Positions 26,154-33,654 of a stretch of 64,000 nt of DNA are shown here, one piece after another. Position 1 is the first letter of the stretch, and each line of letters opens with the position of its first letter. The notes under the pieces are model-generated. The model searched no databases. It worked only from the letters and a program-made list of their open reading frames with translations, and had not been told where the DNA came from. Source of the DNA: Crocinitomicaceae bacterium (GTDB taxonomy: Bacteria; Bacteroidota; Bacteroidia; Flavobacteriales_D; Crocinitomicaceae); the NCBI GenBank assembly GCA_024643555.1, contig JAHEMQ010000001.1:1-64000 (forward strand), given 5' to 3'. The position numbers and the translations under genes were made by a program.

Positions 26154-26944
26154 TATGTTAAAAATTCTATTTCGTAACCAGTGTGTCTTCTTAAATTGAT
26201 GACACGGTGTTCATCCAAATATAAATACTGTCCGCGAATGCCGCTCAAGGTTCCTTTTATCAATGGCTCCTTGTCAAAATTTGTCGACAGAACTTTGCTC
26301 GGATAGTTCTTAACAGGATAGTTAAAGGTAAGGATTTCATCATTCTCCAACCAATATTGAGCAAGATCAGAGGGTAATTCCTCGCATACTTGCCATTTTT
26401 CTTCCGTTAAATCGATGTTTTCTCCTGAAAGATTTCGAAGCATGTTTTGCCAATTCGTTTTGTCAGCGTAAAATTCTTTCAAGGCCACTTCAATGACGCC
26501 GGCTAAATAGCGATTCGGAACTTCTGCCAAGACAATCGCTGCTTGTGCACCTTGATCGATCCAGCGAGTTGGTACTTGATTAATCCTAGTGACTCCGACT
26601 TTGATGATGTCTGTTGCAGCCAAATACACATAATGCGGCTGGTTGTGGTGCTTTAATTCATATTCGATGTCTCGGCCTTTTCCCAAATGTGCTTCGCAAA
26701 GTTCGGGATGCAAAATGCAAGGACTAGCTTCGGGAGCGTTCGAAAAACAAGTGAAGCAGAATCCTTCTCCGAATGATTTTTTAGTAGATTTATGGCAGGA
26801 GCGACAAAAGATTTTCCCTGTCCAATTTAGTTGAATTTCTCTTCCAATAAAGTCGTTCAGTAAGGTGAATTCCGGAGCCGTTGGAAGATAGTATTGAACC
26901 ACTTCTTCATGCTTCGTATGCATTTTTTCTAGAATCAACTTCAT
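26153..26944 (-). CDS. DUF2797 protein, zinc ribbon plus GIY-YIG-like core
   Basis: A 263-residue protein of unknown function. Residues about 45-90 carry paired cysteines (CRSCHKS, CFTCFS) and CILHPELCEAH, a likely zinc site. HYVYLAATDIIKVGVTR and PTRWIDQGA (about residues 105-135) resemble the strand and helix of GIY-YIG endonuclease folds, as in the DUF2797 family. I set the start at 26944 because an AGAGGA ribosome site precedes it and it overlaps the gldC stop as ATGA. Confidence 0.8.
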   Translation of the reverse strand: MKLILEKMHTKHEEVVQYYLPTAPEFTLLNDFIGREIQLNWTGKIFCRSCHKSTKKSFGEGFCFTCFSNAPEASPCILHPELCEAHLGKGRDIEYELKHHNQPHYVYLAATDIIKVGVTRINQVPTRWIDQGAQAAIVLAEVPNRYLAGVIEVALKEFYADKTNWQNMLRNLSGENIDLTEEKWQVCEELPSDLAQYWLENDEILTFNYPVKNYPSKVLSTNFDKEPLIKGTLSGIRGQYLYLDEHRVINLRRHTGYEIEFLT

Positions 26945-27288
26945 TCCTCTGGGAGGATTTCCATTTTTGTAGCAAAATGGTAGCAATAGTCTCTCAAGTC
27001 TTCGCTAATCAAATGTTCTCCCGTTGCTTTCTCGAAGGTGTCAGCCATGGTAAGTAAAGTCTGATGGAAGAATTGTTTCATTTCTTCGATACTCATGTCT
27101 TTCGTCCATAAGTCGATTTTCATCGTGTTTTTTTCTTGTGGATCCCAAATGGAAAGTAAAAATGCGGAAGCAACAGCATTTGAAACATTGGTATCTGGTG
27201 CACTCCATTTTATTGCCGATGGAATCTGATTGGAGTCGAGTCCAACCGTTAATACGATGTCTGATTTCTTTGTGATTTGATCGCTCAT
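26941..27288 (-). CDS. gldC: Gliding motility protein GldC
   Basis: A 115-residue cytoplasmic protein. The sequence KNTMKIDLWTKDMSIEEMKQFFHQTLLTMADTFEKATGE is highly characteristic of GldC, as is the N-terminal DIVLTVGLDSNQIPSAIKWSA. In Flavobacterium johnsoniae it supports gliding but is less strictly needed than other Gld proteins. It starts two bases after gldB, the usual order in the phylum. Confidence 0.93.
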   Translation of the reverse strand: MSDQITKKSDIVLTVGLDSNQIPSAIKWSAPDTNVSNAVASAFLLSIWDPQEKNTMKIDLWTKDMSIEEMKQFFHQTLLTMADTFEKATGEHLISEDLRDYCYHFATKMEILPEE

Positions 27289-27290
27289 AA

Positions 27291-28304
27291 TTAATTCGCT
27301 TGGTATTTTTGAAGAATTTTATTGTATGGAATGTTCATTAGTTCCTTTGGACTGATGTCGTTGTTTTCCATGTATTGTTTCACAATGATGTATCCCATAA
27401 ATCGACCCATGCGATCCGGACTTTCCTGTGGTAATCCAATCGTGAATGGTCCTTCATGTAAGAGATTCATTCTCGTTTCTTCATCCGTTTTGAATAGCAA
27501 CTCTTCGTCTACCAAATACTGCCAAAAGGATTTCACACTGTTCCTTGCCCATTCATAGTCCTTTTTAGAGTAGCGAACGATGTCTGATTCAGGTACATCC
27601 GGAAGGCAGATGTGTGCTAGGAATAACATTTTCCCCCAGCGAATCATCTCCGATGCATAATTTTCAGACGTTTCTTCCAGTCCATGCGTACTTATCCAAA
27701 CGAGAAGCGCATCAGGGGAAGCAAAGCTCGGCTCCATGGCCTCTTTAATCCAACCGTAAAATTGACTAGATGGTAATTCTTGAATCAGTCGATTTTTAAC
27801 ACCTAAGTAACGTTCTTGTCCAATGGCGATGGATTTGTCCGTGCAATAAGCACTTGCTGCAAAACGACTATTGATGAAATAAACTGAGTTTGGTTGTTTC
27901 CATTTTGGCAGGAAAAAAGAAAGTCGTTTGAAGCCATTTAGTAGTTCTAAACTTGTTTCTTGACGCCATTTGGTTCTCTCTTGCAAAGATTTTTCAAGTG
28001 CAGTGATGTAGGGGTTGCCGTAAAATCGATCCATCCCATTTCGAAATCCAGTATCCGAAGTGAGCGGAATTTCTAAGGCGTAAGAGAACGCAAAGTTGAA
28101 AAGCGCTTCGTCTTTCTTCTTTAGTTCCATGAATAGTTTATCCCGCCCTGACCAATTCGCATGTAAGGAAAGTGAGTCTAAATTGACAAATGTTACTTTT
28201 AATGGAACTTCATCAAGGTCTACCTCGTAGGAGTTGTTAGAACAAGCACTAAGTAGGAAAATTCCCATTGAAAAAAGCACAAATAACAAACGGAAGGGTT
28301 TCAC
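27291..28304 (-). CDS. gldB: Gliding motility lipoprotein GldB
   Basis: A 337-residue lipoprotein required for gliding in related flavobacteria. The signal peptide has a lipobox ending LLSAC (cysteine near residue 21). Family features include SFFLPKW, AMEPSFASPDALLVWI, RWGKMLFLAHICLPD, and the C-terminal PDRMGRFMGYIIVKQYMENN. It leads a minus-strand operon with gldC, DUF2797, GtrA and asnB. Its promoter is interlocked with that of a divergent barrel gene. Confidence 0.92.
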   Translation of the reverse strand: MKPFRLLFVLFSMGIFLLSACSNNSYEVDLDEVPLKVTFVNLDSLSLHANWSGRDKLFMELKKKDEALFNFAFSYALEIPLTSDTGFRNGMDRFYGNPYITALEKSLQERTKWRQETSLELLNGFKRLSFFLPKWKQPNSVYFINSRFAASAYCTDKSIAIGQERYLGVKNRLIQELPSSQFYGWIKEAMEPSFASPDALLVWISTHGLEETSENYASEMIRWGKMLFLAHICLPDVPESDIVRYSKKDYEWARNSVKSFWQYLVDEELLFKTDEETRMNLLHEGPFTIGLPQESPDRMGRFMGYIIVKQYMENNDISPKELMNIPYNKILQKYQAN

Positions 28305-28313
28305 GATAATTCT

Positions 28314-28321
28314 TATTTTTG
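28314..28321 (+). promoter_or_regulatory. -7 promoter element of the barrel-nadE operon
   Basis: TATTTTTG on the plus strand, 29 bases before the ATG at 28351, inside the 46-base gap that also holds the gldB promoter. Confidence 0.5.
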
Positions 28322-28323
28322 TT

Positions 28324-28331
28324 CAAAATTA
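28324..28331 (-). promoter_or_regulatory. -7 promoter element of the gldB operon
   Basis: TAATTTTG on the minus strand, 19 bases before the gldB ATG and only two bases from the opposite-strand element. Confidence 0.5.
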
Positions 28332-28350
28332 ACACTTAAAACAGAATCAC

Positions 28351-29178
28351 ATGAGATCATTTTCAATCAAAGGCGTATCAAGCGTTATTTTTTCTGCATT
28401 CCTTGCGTTTGGTGGACAGTCGCAAACGGTTGGAGATAAAACACTTCAAGCTGGATTAGTTGGTGGCGTAGGGATCAGTATGTTGAAAATGGGAACCAAT
28501 TATCTTTCTGCAAATGGTATTGGGTCGACCTTCACGATGGGAACAAATTTTACGAAGTCGTTTAAAGAATCGAAGAATTTAGCGTATACTTTTGGATTGG
28601 AGTTTGACATCGAAAATTTGAAGTATAAAAAAAACAATGTAAATGTATTTTATCGCTACACAGATTTAGTCATTAAAACTCAAAAAGAAACGGTGGCGAC
28701 AACGGACAAGTTTTTTCTTTTGAGCGAACGTACTTATAACCCGATTTACATTAGTTTGCCGATTTACCTCAATTTTAGAACTGAATTCATCGGAGATTTT
28801 CGCTACTTCGCAAATTTCGGATTACGAAATCGATTTTTGGTTTCAAATAAAATCAATGATTCCGGTTTTACTTTAGATAATTTAAATGATCCTTTGGCAC
28901 AATGGGTAAATAAAGACAATGTTGACATGCGGTCGAAAGGTGAATTATTTGTTTTCAATTCGAACATTGGCTTTTCTGGAGGTGCTGAATGGAATTTTGC
29001 CGGTACTACGGTATTAAAGGCGGAACTTGGTTACTTCTATGGATTTGTTCCATTATTTCTAGACAGATCGGATGACAGAAAATCTTTGTTTATTCTTGAT
29101 TCAAATCTGAATAAGGTTTATTTCTCCAATAAATCCACTCAAAATCAAGTAGTGTTAAAATTGTCAATCCTTTTCTAA
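28351..29178 (+). CDS. Outer-membrane beta-barrel protein, PorT-like
   Basis: A 275-residue exported protein with a signal peptide (VIFSAFLAFGGQSQ). Alternating strands such as LAYTFGLEFDIENLKYK, NPIYISLPIYLNFRTEF and NQVVLKLSILF at the C-terminus indicate an outer-membrane barrel of the PorT/OMP_b-brl type. Its role is unknown. PorT proper is a T9SS assembly factor, but family resemblance alone does not show that. Its stop abuts the nadE start. Confidence 0.75.
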   Translation: MRSFSIKGVSSVIFSAFLAFGGQSQTVGDKTLQAGLVGGVGISMLKMGTNYLSANGIGSTFTMGTNFTKSFKESKNLAYTFGLEFDIENLKYKKNNVNVFYRYTDLVIKTQKETVATTDKFFLLSERTYNPIYISLPIYLNFRTEFIGDFRYFANFGLRNRFLVSNKINDSGFTLDNLNDPLAQWVNKDNVDMRSKGELFVFNSNIGFSGGAEWNFAGTTVLKAELGYFYGFVPLFLDRSDDRKSLFILDSNLNKVYFSNKSTQNQVVLKLSILF

Positions 29179-29955
29179 TTGAATCCGATTGTTGCACATA
29201 TCGTTTCTTGGTTAAAATCGTACCAAGAAAAAGCAGTTGTTGATGGATATATCATCGGTGTTTCGGGTGGCGTTGATTCAGCATTAACTTCCACTTTGTG
29301 TGCACTGACAGGGTCCAAAGTGATTTTGTTGAACATGCCCATTCGTCAAACGAATGCTGAATACGAGCGTGCCCATGAACACATTCAAGACTTGAAACGC
29401 AGGTTTTCCAACGTTCAAGCTTATGAGATTTCATTGACTAATTTGTTCGCGACGTTCGAAAACTTGATTCCATTTGAAACCAAAGAACAGCCCTTGGCGA
29501 TGGCCAACTCGCGTTCACGCTTACGCATGACCACCTTGTATGCGATTGGACAAGCAAATCGTTGTTTGGTGGCGGGAACAGGAAACAGGGTAGAGGACTT
29601 TGGTGTAGGATTCTTTACGAAATACGGAGATGGTGGTGTGGATGTTAGTCCAATTGCGGATTTGACAAAAACAGAAGTCTTTCAATTGGCGGAATCTGTG
29701 AAGGTAGTCAACTCTATTTTAACCGCAGCTCCAACCGATGGACTGTGGGAGGATGGTCGAAGCGATGAAGATCAAATTGGCGCAACCTATCCAGAGCTTG
29801 AATGGGCAATGGATTACAAGGGTAATGAAACAGAATTATCTGTTAGAGAAAAAGAAGTGTTGCGTATTTATAAAGCGTTTCATTTGGCAAATAAGCATAA
29901 AATGGAACCTATTCCCGTTTGCCTGATACCAACAGAATTGAAACATGCGAACTAG
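29179..29955 (+). CDS. nadE: NAD+ synthase (ammonia- or glutamine-dependent), short form
   Basis: A 258-residue enzyme making NAD from nicotinate adenine dinucleotide. The PP-loop is GVSGGVDSALTSTLC (about residues 28-42), and GTGNRVEDFGVGFFTKYGDGGVDVSPIADLTKTEV is family-typical. No nitrilase domain is fused, so ammonia must be supplied. The start is a TTG abutting the previous stop; the preceding helix (VAHIVSWLKSY) fits NadE, and no suitable ATG exists without losing the PP-loop. nadE beside gldB is a recurring order in this phylum. Confidence 0.92.
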   Translation: MNPIVAHIVSWLKSYQEKAVVDGYIIGVSGGVDSALTSTLCALTGSKVILLNMPIRQTNAEYERAHEHIQDLKRRFSNVQAYEISLTNLFATFENLIPFETKEQPLAMANSRSRLRMTTLYAIGQANRCLVAGTGNRVEDFGVGFFTKYGDGGVDVSPIADLTKTEVFQLAESVKVVNSILTAAPTDGLWEDGRSDEDQIGATYPELEWAMDYKGNETELSVREKEVLRIYKAFHLANKHKMEPIPVCLIPTELKHAN

Positions 29956-31939
29956 TAGAACGTTTATGGAGGTGAAAGCATTAAAATCGAAGGGTTTTCT
30001 ATTGTTCATTTTCTTCCTTCAGCTATCGCTTTATAGTTTCAGTCAAAAATCCATCGAAAAAGGATTTGAGGCCTTAACTAATAAGAACTATGGTCTTGCG
30101 AACAACTACTTTAGGGCTGGACTAAAAAAAAGTAAGGCACTGGCTTGTTTTGGATTATCTAAACTTTATGTTACTCAGGATTATCGACAACTAGATAGTG
30201 CTTATCATTTCATATTGCTTGCAGATGGATGCTGGTCCAATGTTGATGTAAAAACGCGGGCAAAGTGGAAGTCGGCTTTTATGGTGGACTCGCATTCGAT
30301 TCAGCAACATAAACAGGTGGTAAGTCAGTTGATTTTTGAACAAATAAAATCCAAACCTACAGTTGCACTTTGGAATTCATTTATCCTTCAAAATAATTGG
30401 TATCATTCCATGAATACTGCTGTTTACCTGCGCGATCAATTGGCGTTTGAACAAGCAAAGGAAAAAGGTCTTTCACTTTCATTAAAGTCATATATTGATA
30501 CCTTGCCGGAGTCTTCCTTTGTTCAAGAAGCTCAACATTTATTCTACGATCTTCAATTTCAAGAATACACGAAGGATGGAGATGTCTCGTCTTTTGTTCG
30601 ATTTTTTGAAGAGTGCCCTGATAACTCGCACCACATGGAGGCCGCGCAGCAAATATATGACCTTTCAACGCGTCATCATTCACTCGAAGAGTATTCCGAT
30701 TTCGTTCGAAATTTTCAAAGTAATCCTTTTGTGAACGAAGCATGGCGAAATGTCTATAAAATTTATTTAAAAGATTATTCTGAAGATAAATACCATGCCT
30801 TTCAAAAAGAGTTTCCAGATTATCCCTTTATGCACGAATTGGCGGTGGATATTGATCTCTTTCAAATGAAGTTGTATCCTGTAATTTCAGGTGGATTGTA
30901 TGGCTTTATGAATGGACAAGGGAATTTAATGATTCCAGCGTTGTACAATGAGGTTGGCCCATTCCAAGAAGGATTAGCAGTGGTATCTAAGGATGATAAA
31001 TTTGGGATTATCGATAAAAGAAATCAAGTGATTGTTGATTTCCAATATGATGAAATTCTTGAGTTTTTGAAAAATCGTGCAGTCGTTCGCAAAGGTGAAC
31101 AGTACGGAGTGATTGATCGCCTCGGTAAATTGGTGTTTCCATTGATCTATGAGGATATCAACGTCCGAAATGATGGATTGTATGAAGTTGTTCAGAAAGG
31201 GGAAATGCATTATTTTGATTCCAATTATTCGCCGCAATTTGCGGTGAGTGGAGTGATTACGAAGAGTTTTGTGGAGCGTATTTCGATGCAGCATCCTGAT
31301 TATGAGTTCATCGGAGAATTAGATGCCTCGTCGAATCGAGCGGTGGTAAAAATAAATGGTCAACTCAACTACATCGATTCAAGTGCCAAATTAATACTCA
31401 GTACACCGCTCGAATGGTTTGCTGATGCCTTAAGTGTAGCGAAATTTAAAAATGGATATGCCGTTTTTAGAAAAAAAGGAAAATTTGGATTGATCGATGT
31501 CACTGGGAAAGTGGTGCAAAAACCAGTATATGAGGCAAGTGGTCCTTTCACAGAATTTTGGCCCGTAAAAGACAAGGGGAATTGGGCTCTACTCGATGTC
31601 AAAGGAAAGGTGATTCTCCCATTTGAATATGACTTTATTCGCTATTTCCCGGAGATGGGTTACCTCGTGGAACGCGAAGGATTCTTTGGTTTGGTGAACG
31701 ATGCCGGTAAAATGGTGCTTCCCGTCTCTTTCTCGAATATCAAACCATTTGAACAACAATATTTTTACTTGTCTATTGAGGATAAACAAGGTCTTTTTAC
31801 CAGGGATGGTAAAGAAGTCTTGGCTATTCAGTACGATCGCATCCAACGCTTCGAAAGTGAGAGTTTTGTGTTGCAAGAGGGAGGAAAAATGAAGTACTAT
31901 TTCCCAAATACTCATTCGTTTTTAAGCTTGATAGAATGA
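29945..31939 (+). CDS. Secreted WG-repeat protein
   Basis: A 664-residue exported protein. A signal peptide (FLLFIFFLQLSLYSFSQ) is followed by a helical, TPR-like N-terminal half (about 35-300). The C-terminal half has roughly seven to eight WG repeats: units such as YGFMNGQGNLMIPALYNEVGPF, FGIIDKRNQVIVDFQYDEI, YGVIDRLGKLVFPLIYEDI and FGLIDVTGKVVQKPVYEAS. WG repeats are thought to bind proteins or carbohydrates. The ATG overlaps nadE by 11 bases; a second ATG at 29966 also precedes the signal peptide. It overlaps the next gene by four bases. Confidence 0.85.
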   Translation: MRTSRTFMEVKALKSKGFLLFIFFLQLSLYSFSQKSIEKGFEALTNKNYGLANNYFRAGLKKSKALACFGLSKLYVTQDYRQLDSAYHFILLADGCWSNVDVKTRAKWKSAFMVDSHSIQQHKQVVSQLIFEQIKSKPTVALWNSFILQNNWYHSMNTAVYLRDQLAFEQAKEKGLSLSLKSYIDTLPESSFVQEAQHLFYDLQFQEYTKDGDVSSFVRFFEECPDNSHHMEAAQQIYDLSTRHHSLEEYSDFVRNFQSNPFVNEAWRNVYKIYLKDYSEDKYHAFQKEFPDYPFMHELAVDIDLFQMKLYPVISGGLYGFMNGQGNLMIPALYNEVGPFQEGLAVVSKDDKFGIIDKRNQVIVDFQYDEILEFLKNRAVVRKGEQYGVIDRLGKLVFPLIYEDINVRNDGLYEVVQKGEMHYFDSNYSPQFAVSGVITKSFVERISMQHPDYEFIGELDASSNRAVVKINGQLNYIDSSAKLILSTPLEWFADALSVAKFKNGYAVFRKKGKFGLIDVTGKVVQKPVYEASGPFTEFWPVKDKGNWALLDVKGKVILPFEYDFIRYFPEMGYLVEREGFFGLVNDAGKMVLPVSFSNIKPFEQQYFYLSIEDKQGLFTRDGKEVLAIQYDRIQRFESESFVLQEGGKMKYYFPNTHSFLSLIE

Positions 31940-32709
31940 GAAGAATTCTAAGAAATCCGGAACAGTTTTTCAAGATTCTGATGGCCATTATGACCATCTA
32001 CGTGGGCTTTTTCGTCTACTTAGAATTGACTACTGTGCGGAAGGAAACAGCCATTGAAGCCGACGAGTTTTCTGTTGCAATCGAAGAAGTTCCAGAGGAA
32101 GTTGAATTGACCTTGCAACAAGATCCGTCCATGTCCACAGGTGGGGATGTTCGAAATGTTGTGAGAGATGCCTCGGATACTCGCCAACGTTCAAGCCAGG
32201 ATTGGTCGCAGGATGCAGCAAGTTCGACCCGTTCCGGGAATCCAGAACAAGCAGCCAGAGATTATGAACGTAGTTTGTACGAGGAATTTGGTGGTGCAAA
32301 AGAACGCGAGCGTATACGAATAGAATCGGCCGAACGATTAAAGTCTACGAATAACAATACGAGCAATCGAACCGTTGGAACAACGAATCAAAGCGGGAGT
32401 CAAAATCAGTATGCGGGAAGTGTGATGGTGGATTTCTCTTTGCCGGGAAGAACGGCCTTCGAAAATAAAAAATGGTATGTCCGAAATCCCGGATATACAT
32501 GTGGTTATAACTCTGCTGGAACGGTGGTGGTCAATATTACGGTAAATAATGCTGGACGAGTTGTTTCCAAAGCAATCGATCAAAATCGCAGCTCTTCAGC
32601 CTCGACTTGTATGATGGAGCAAGCGTTGAAATACGCAGGAATGTCCAGGTTTAACAGTGGTTCAGGTTCCGTTAACGGATACATCAGCTACCGATTTGTT
32701 TCGCAATGA
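31936..32709 (+). CDS. TonB-like single-pass membrane protein
   Basis: A 257-residue protein. Residues about 12-30 (FFKILMAIMTIYVGFFVYLEL) form one inner-membrane helix. Residues about 45-150 are polar and rich in Glu, Arg, Ser and Asn. The C-terminal 90 residues (PGRTAFENKKWYVRNPGYTCGYNSAGTVVVNITV and so on) resemble a TonB-C domain. The proline-rich arm of classical TonB is absent, and no exbB/exbD lies nearby. It overlaps the WG-repeat gene by four bases, so the two may form a periplasmic pair. Confidence 0.72.
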   Translation: MRRILRNPEQFFKILMAIMTIYVGFFVYLELTTVRKETAIEADEFSVAIEEVPEEVELTLQQDPSMSTGGDVRNVVRDASDTRQRSSQDWSQDAASSTRSGNPEQAARDYERSLYEEFGGAKERERIRIESAERLKSTNNNTSNRTVGTTNQSGSQNQYAGSVMVDFSLPGRTAFENKKWYVRNPGYTCGYNSAGTVVVNITVNNAGRVVSKAIDQNRSSSASTCMMEQALKYAGMSRFNSGSGSVNGYISYRFVSQ

Positions 32710-32728
32710 TGAAATATTAATCAAAATA

Positions 32729-32759
32729 TTGACGAGTTATTTGGATTTTGTTATTTTTG
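32729..32759 (+). promoter_or_regulatory. Promoter TTG-N20-TATTTTTG for the XRE-S24 regulator
   Basis: TTG at 32729-32731, a 20-base spacer, and TATTTTTG at 32752-32759, 20 bases before the ATG. This is the best full promoter match in the window. Confidence 0.6.
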
Positions 32760-32779
32760 TAGTCTAAAAGACAATAGAA

Positions 32780-33595
32780 ATGTTCATTGCTGCCAATTTA
32801 AAATTACTCAGAAAGCGCTCAGGGAAATCTCAGGAGGAATTAGCTCAGGCGCTTGGATTAAATCGTTCCACATACAGTGGTTATGAAAATGAAGTTGCCC
32901 AGCCGAGTTTGGAAATGCTACTTTCCATGTCACAGTTCCACAAGGTTACCTTAGACGATTTAATCGCAAAAGATTTTTCGAGTTACGCCGAGTCCGACTG
33001 GAATTCCATGGAGAATCACTGGAAGAATGGGGCGAAAGGATCGAATTTACGTATTCTGACCACGGTTGTAAATGCAGACAATGAAGAAGAGGTGGAATTA
33101 ATTCCTGAAAAAGTAAGGGCGGGATATGTGGCAGGATATGCCGATCCGGAATACATGCGGGAACTGCCGACTTTGAAATTACCTTTTCTGTCAAAAGATC
33201 GAAAATACCGTGCTTTTCCCATTTCGGGAGATTCCATGCCGCCTGTTTCTAATGGTTCTTATGTGGTGGGAGAATTCGTACAAGATTGGTTGAGTTTGCC
33301 ATCGAATACACCATGTGTGGTAGTTACAAATAACGATGGAATCGTGTTTAAATACGTCTTCAATCAACTGAAAGAAGTTCAGCAATTCTTGTTGGTTTCT
33401 TCTAATCCTATTTATGAACCATATGCAGTAAACGTGGCGGATGTCCTAGAGGTTTGGCGTTTTGTTTCTTATATTTCCAAGGAAATTCCCAATGTTCAAT
33501 TGGATCCTGAGGGTATGGGAGCTTCCTTTCGAAATTTACAGAAAGACATTCAGCAAATTTTGGTGCATTTGACGGAACCAAATACAAAGGGATAA
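32780..33595 (+). CDS. XRE-family regulator with LexA-like S24 peptidase domain
   Basis: A 271-residue repressor-type protein. Residues 1-65 are an XRE helix-turn-helix (LKLLRKRSGKSQEELAQALGLNRSTYSGYENEVAQPS). Residues about 145-240 match the S24 fold: FPISGDSMPPVSNGSYVV holds the likely catalytic Ser, and DGIVFKYVF holds a plausible Lys. Between them lies VRAGYVAGYADPEYM, which could hold a self-cleavage site. Proteins of this layout are common in Bacteroidota, with mostly unknown targets. It has its own promoter and lies before thrS. Confidence 0.85.
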   Translation: MFIAANLKLLRKRSGKSQEELAQALGLNRSTYSGYENEVAQPSLEMLLSMSQFHKVTLDDLIAKDFSSYAESDWNSMENHWKNGAKGSNLRILTTVVNADNEEEVELIPEKVRAGYVAGYADPEYMRELPTLKLPFLSKDRKYRAFPISGDSMPPVSNGSYVVGEFVQDWLSLPSNTPCVVVTNNDGIVFKYVFNQLKEVQQFLLVSSNPIYEPYAVNVADVLEVWRFVSYISKEIPNVQLDPEGMGASFRNLQKDIQQILVHLTEPNTKG

Positions 33596-33622
33596 TTCCT
33601 TCCGAATTCAGTTGGATATTAT

Positions 33623-33630
33623 TATCTTTG
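33623..33630 (+). promoter_or_regulatory. -7 promoter element of the thrS operon
   Basis: TATCTTTG followed by CACC, 24 bases before the thrS ATG. The rpsP promoter has the same extended sequence. Confidence 0.6.
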
Positions 33631-33654
33631 CACCTTCAAATACGATAAAAACAG

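Noticed and set aside
30890..31900. Regularly spaced near-repeats considered as a CRISPR-like or tandem DNA array.
   Set aside because: Repeats are only at protein level (WG repeats) with divergent codons and no identical DNA units.
31936..32709. Calling this protein a complete TonB energy transducer.
   Set aside because: It lacks the proline-rich arm and any ExbB/ExbD neighbours; only the C-terminal domain is TonB-like.
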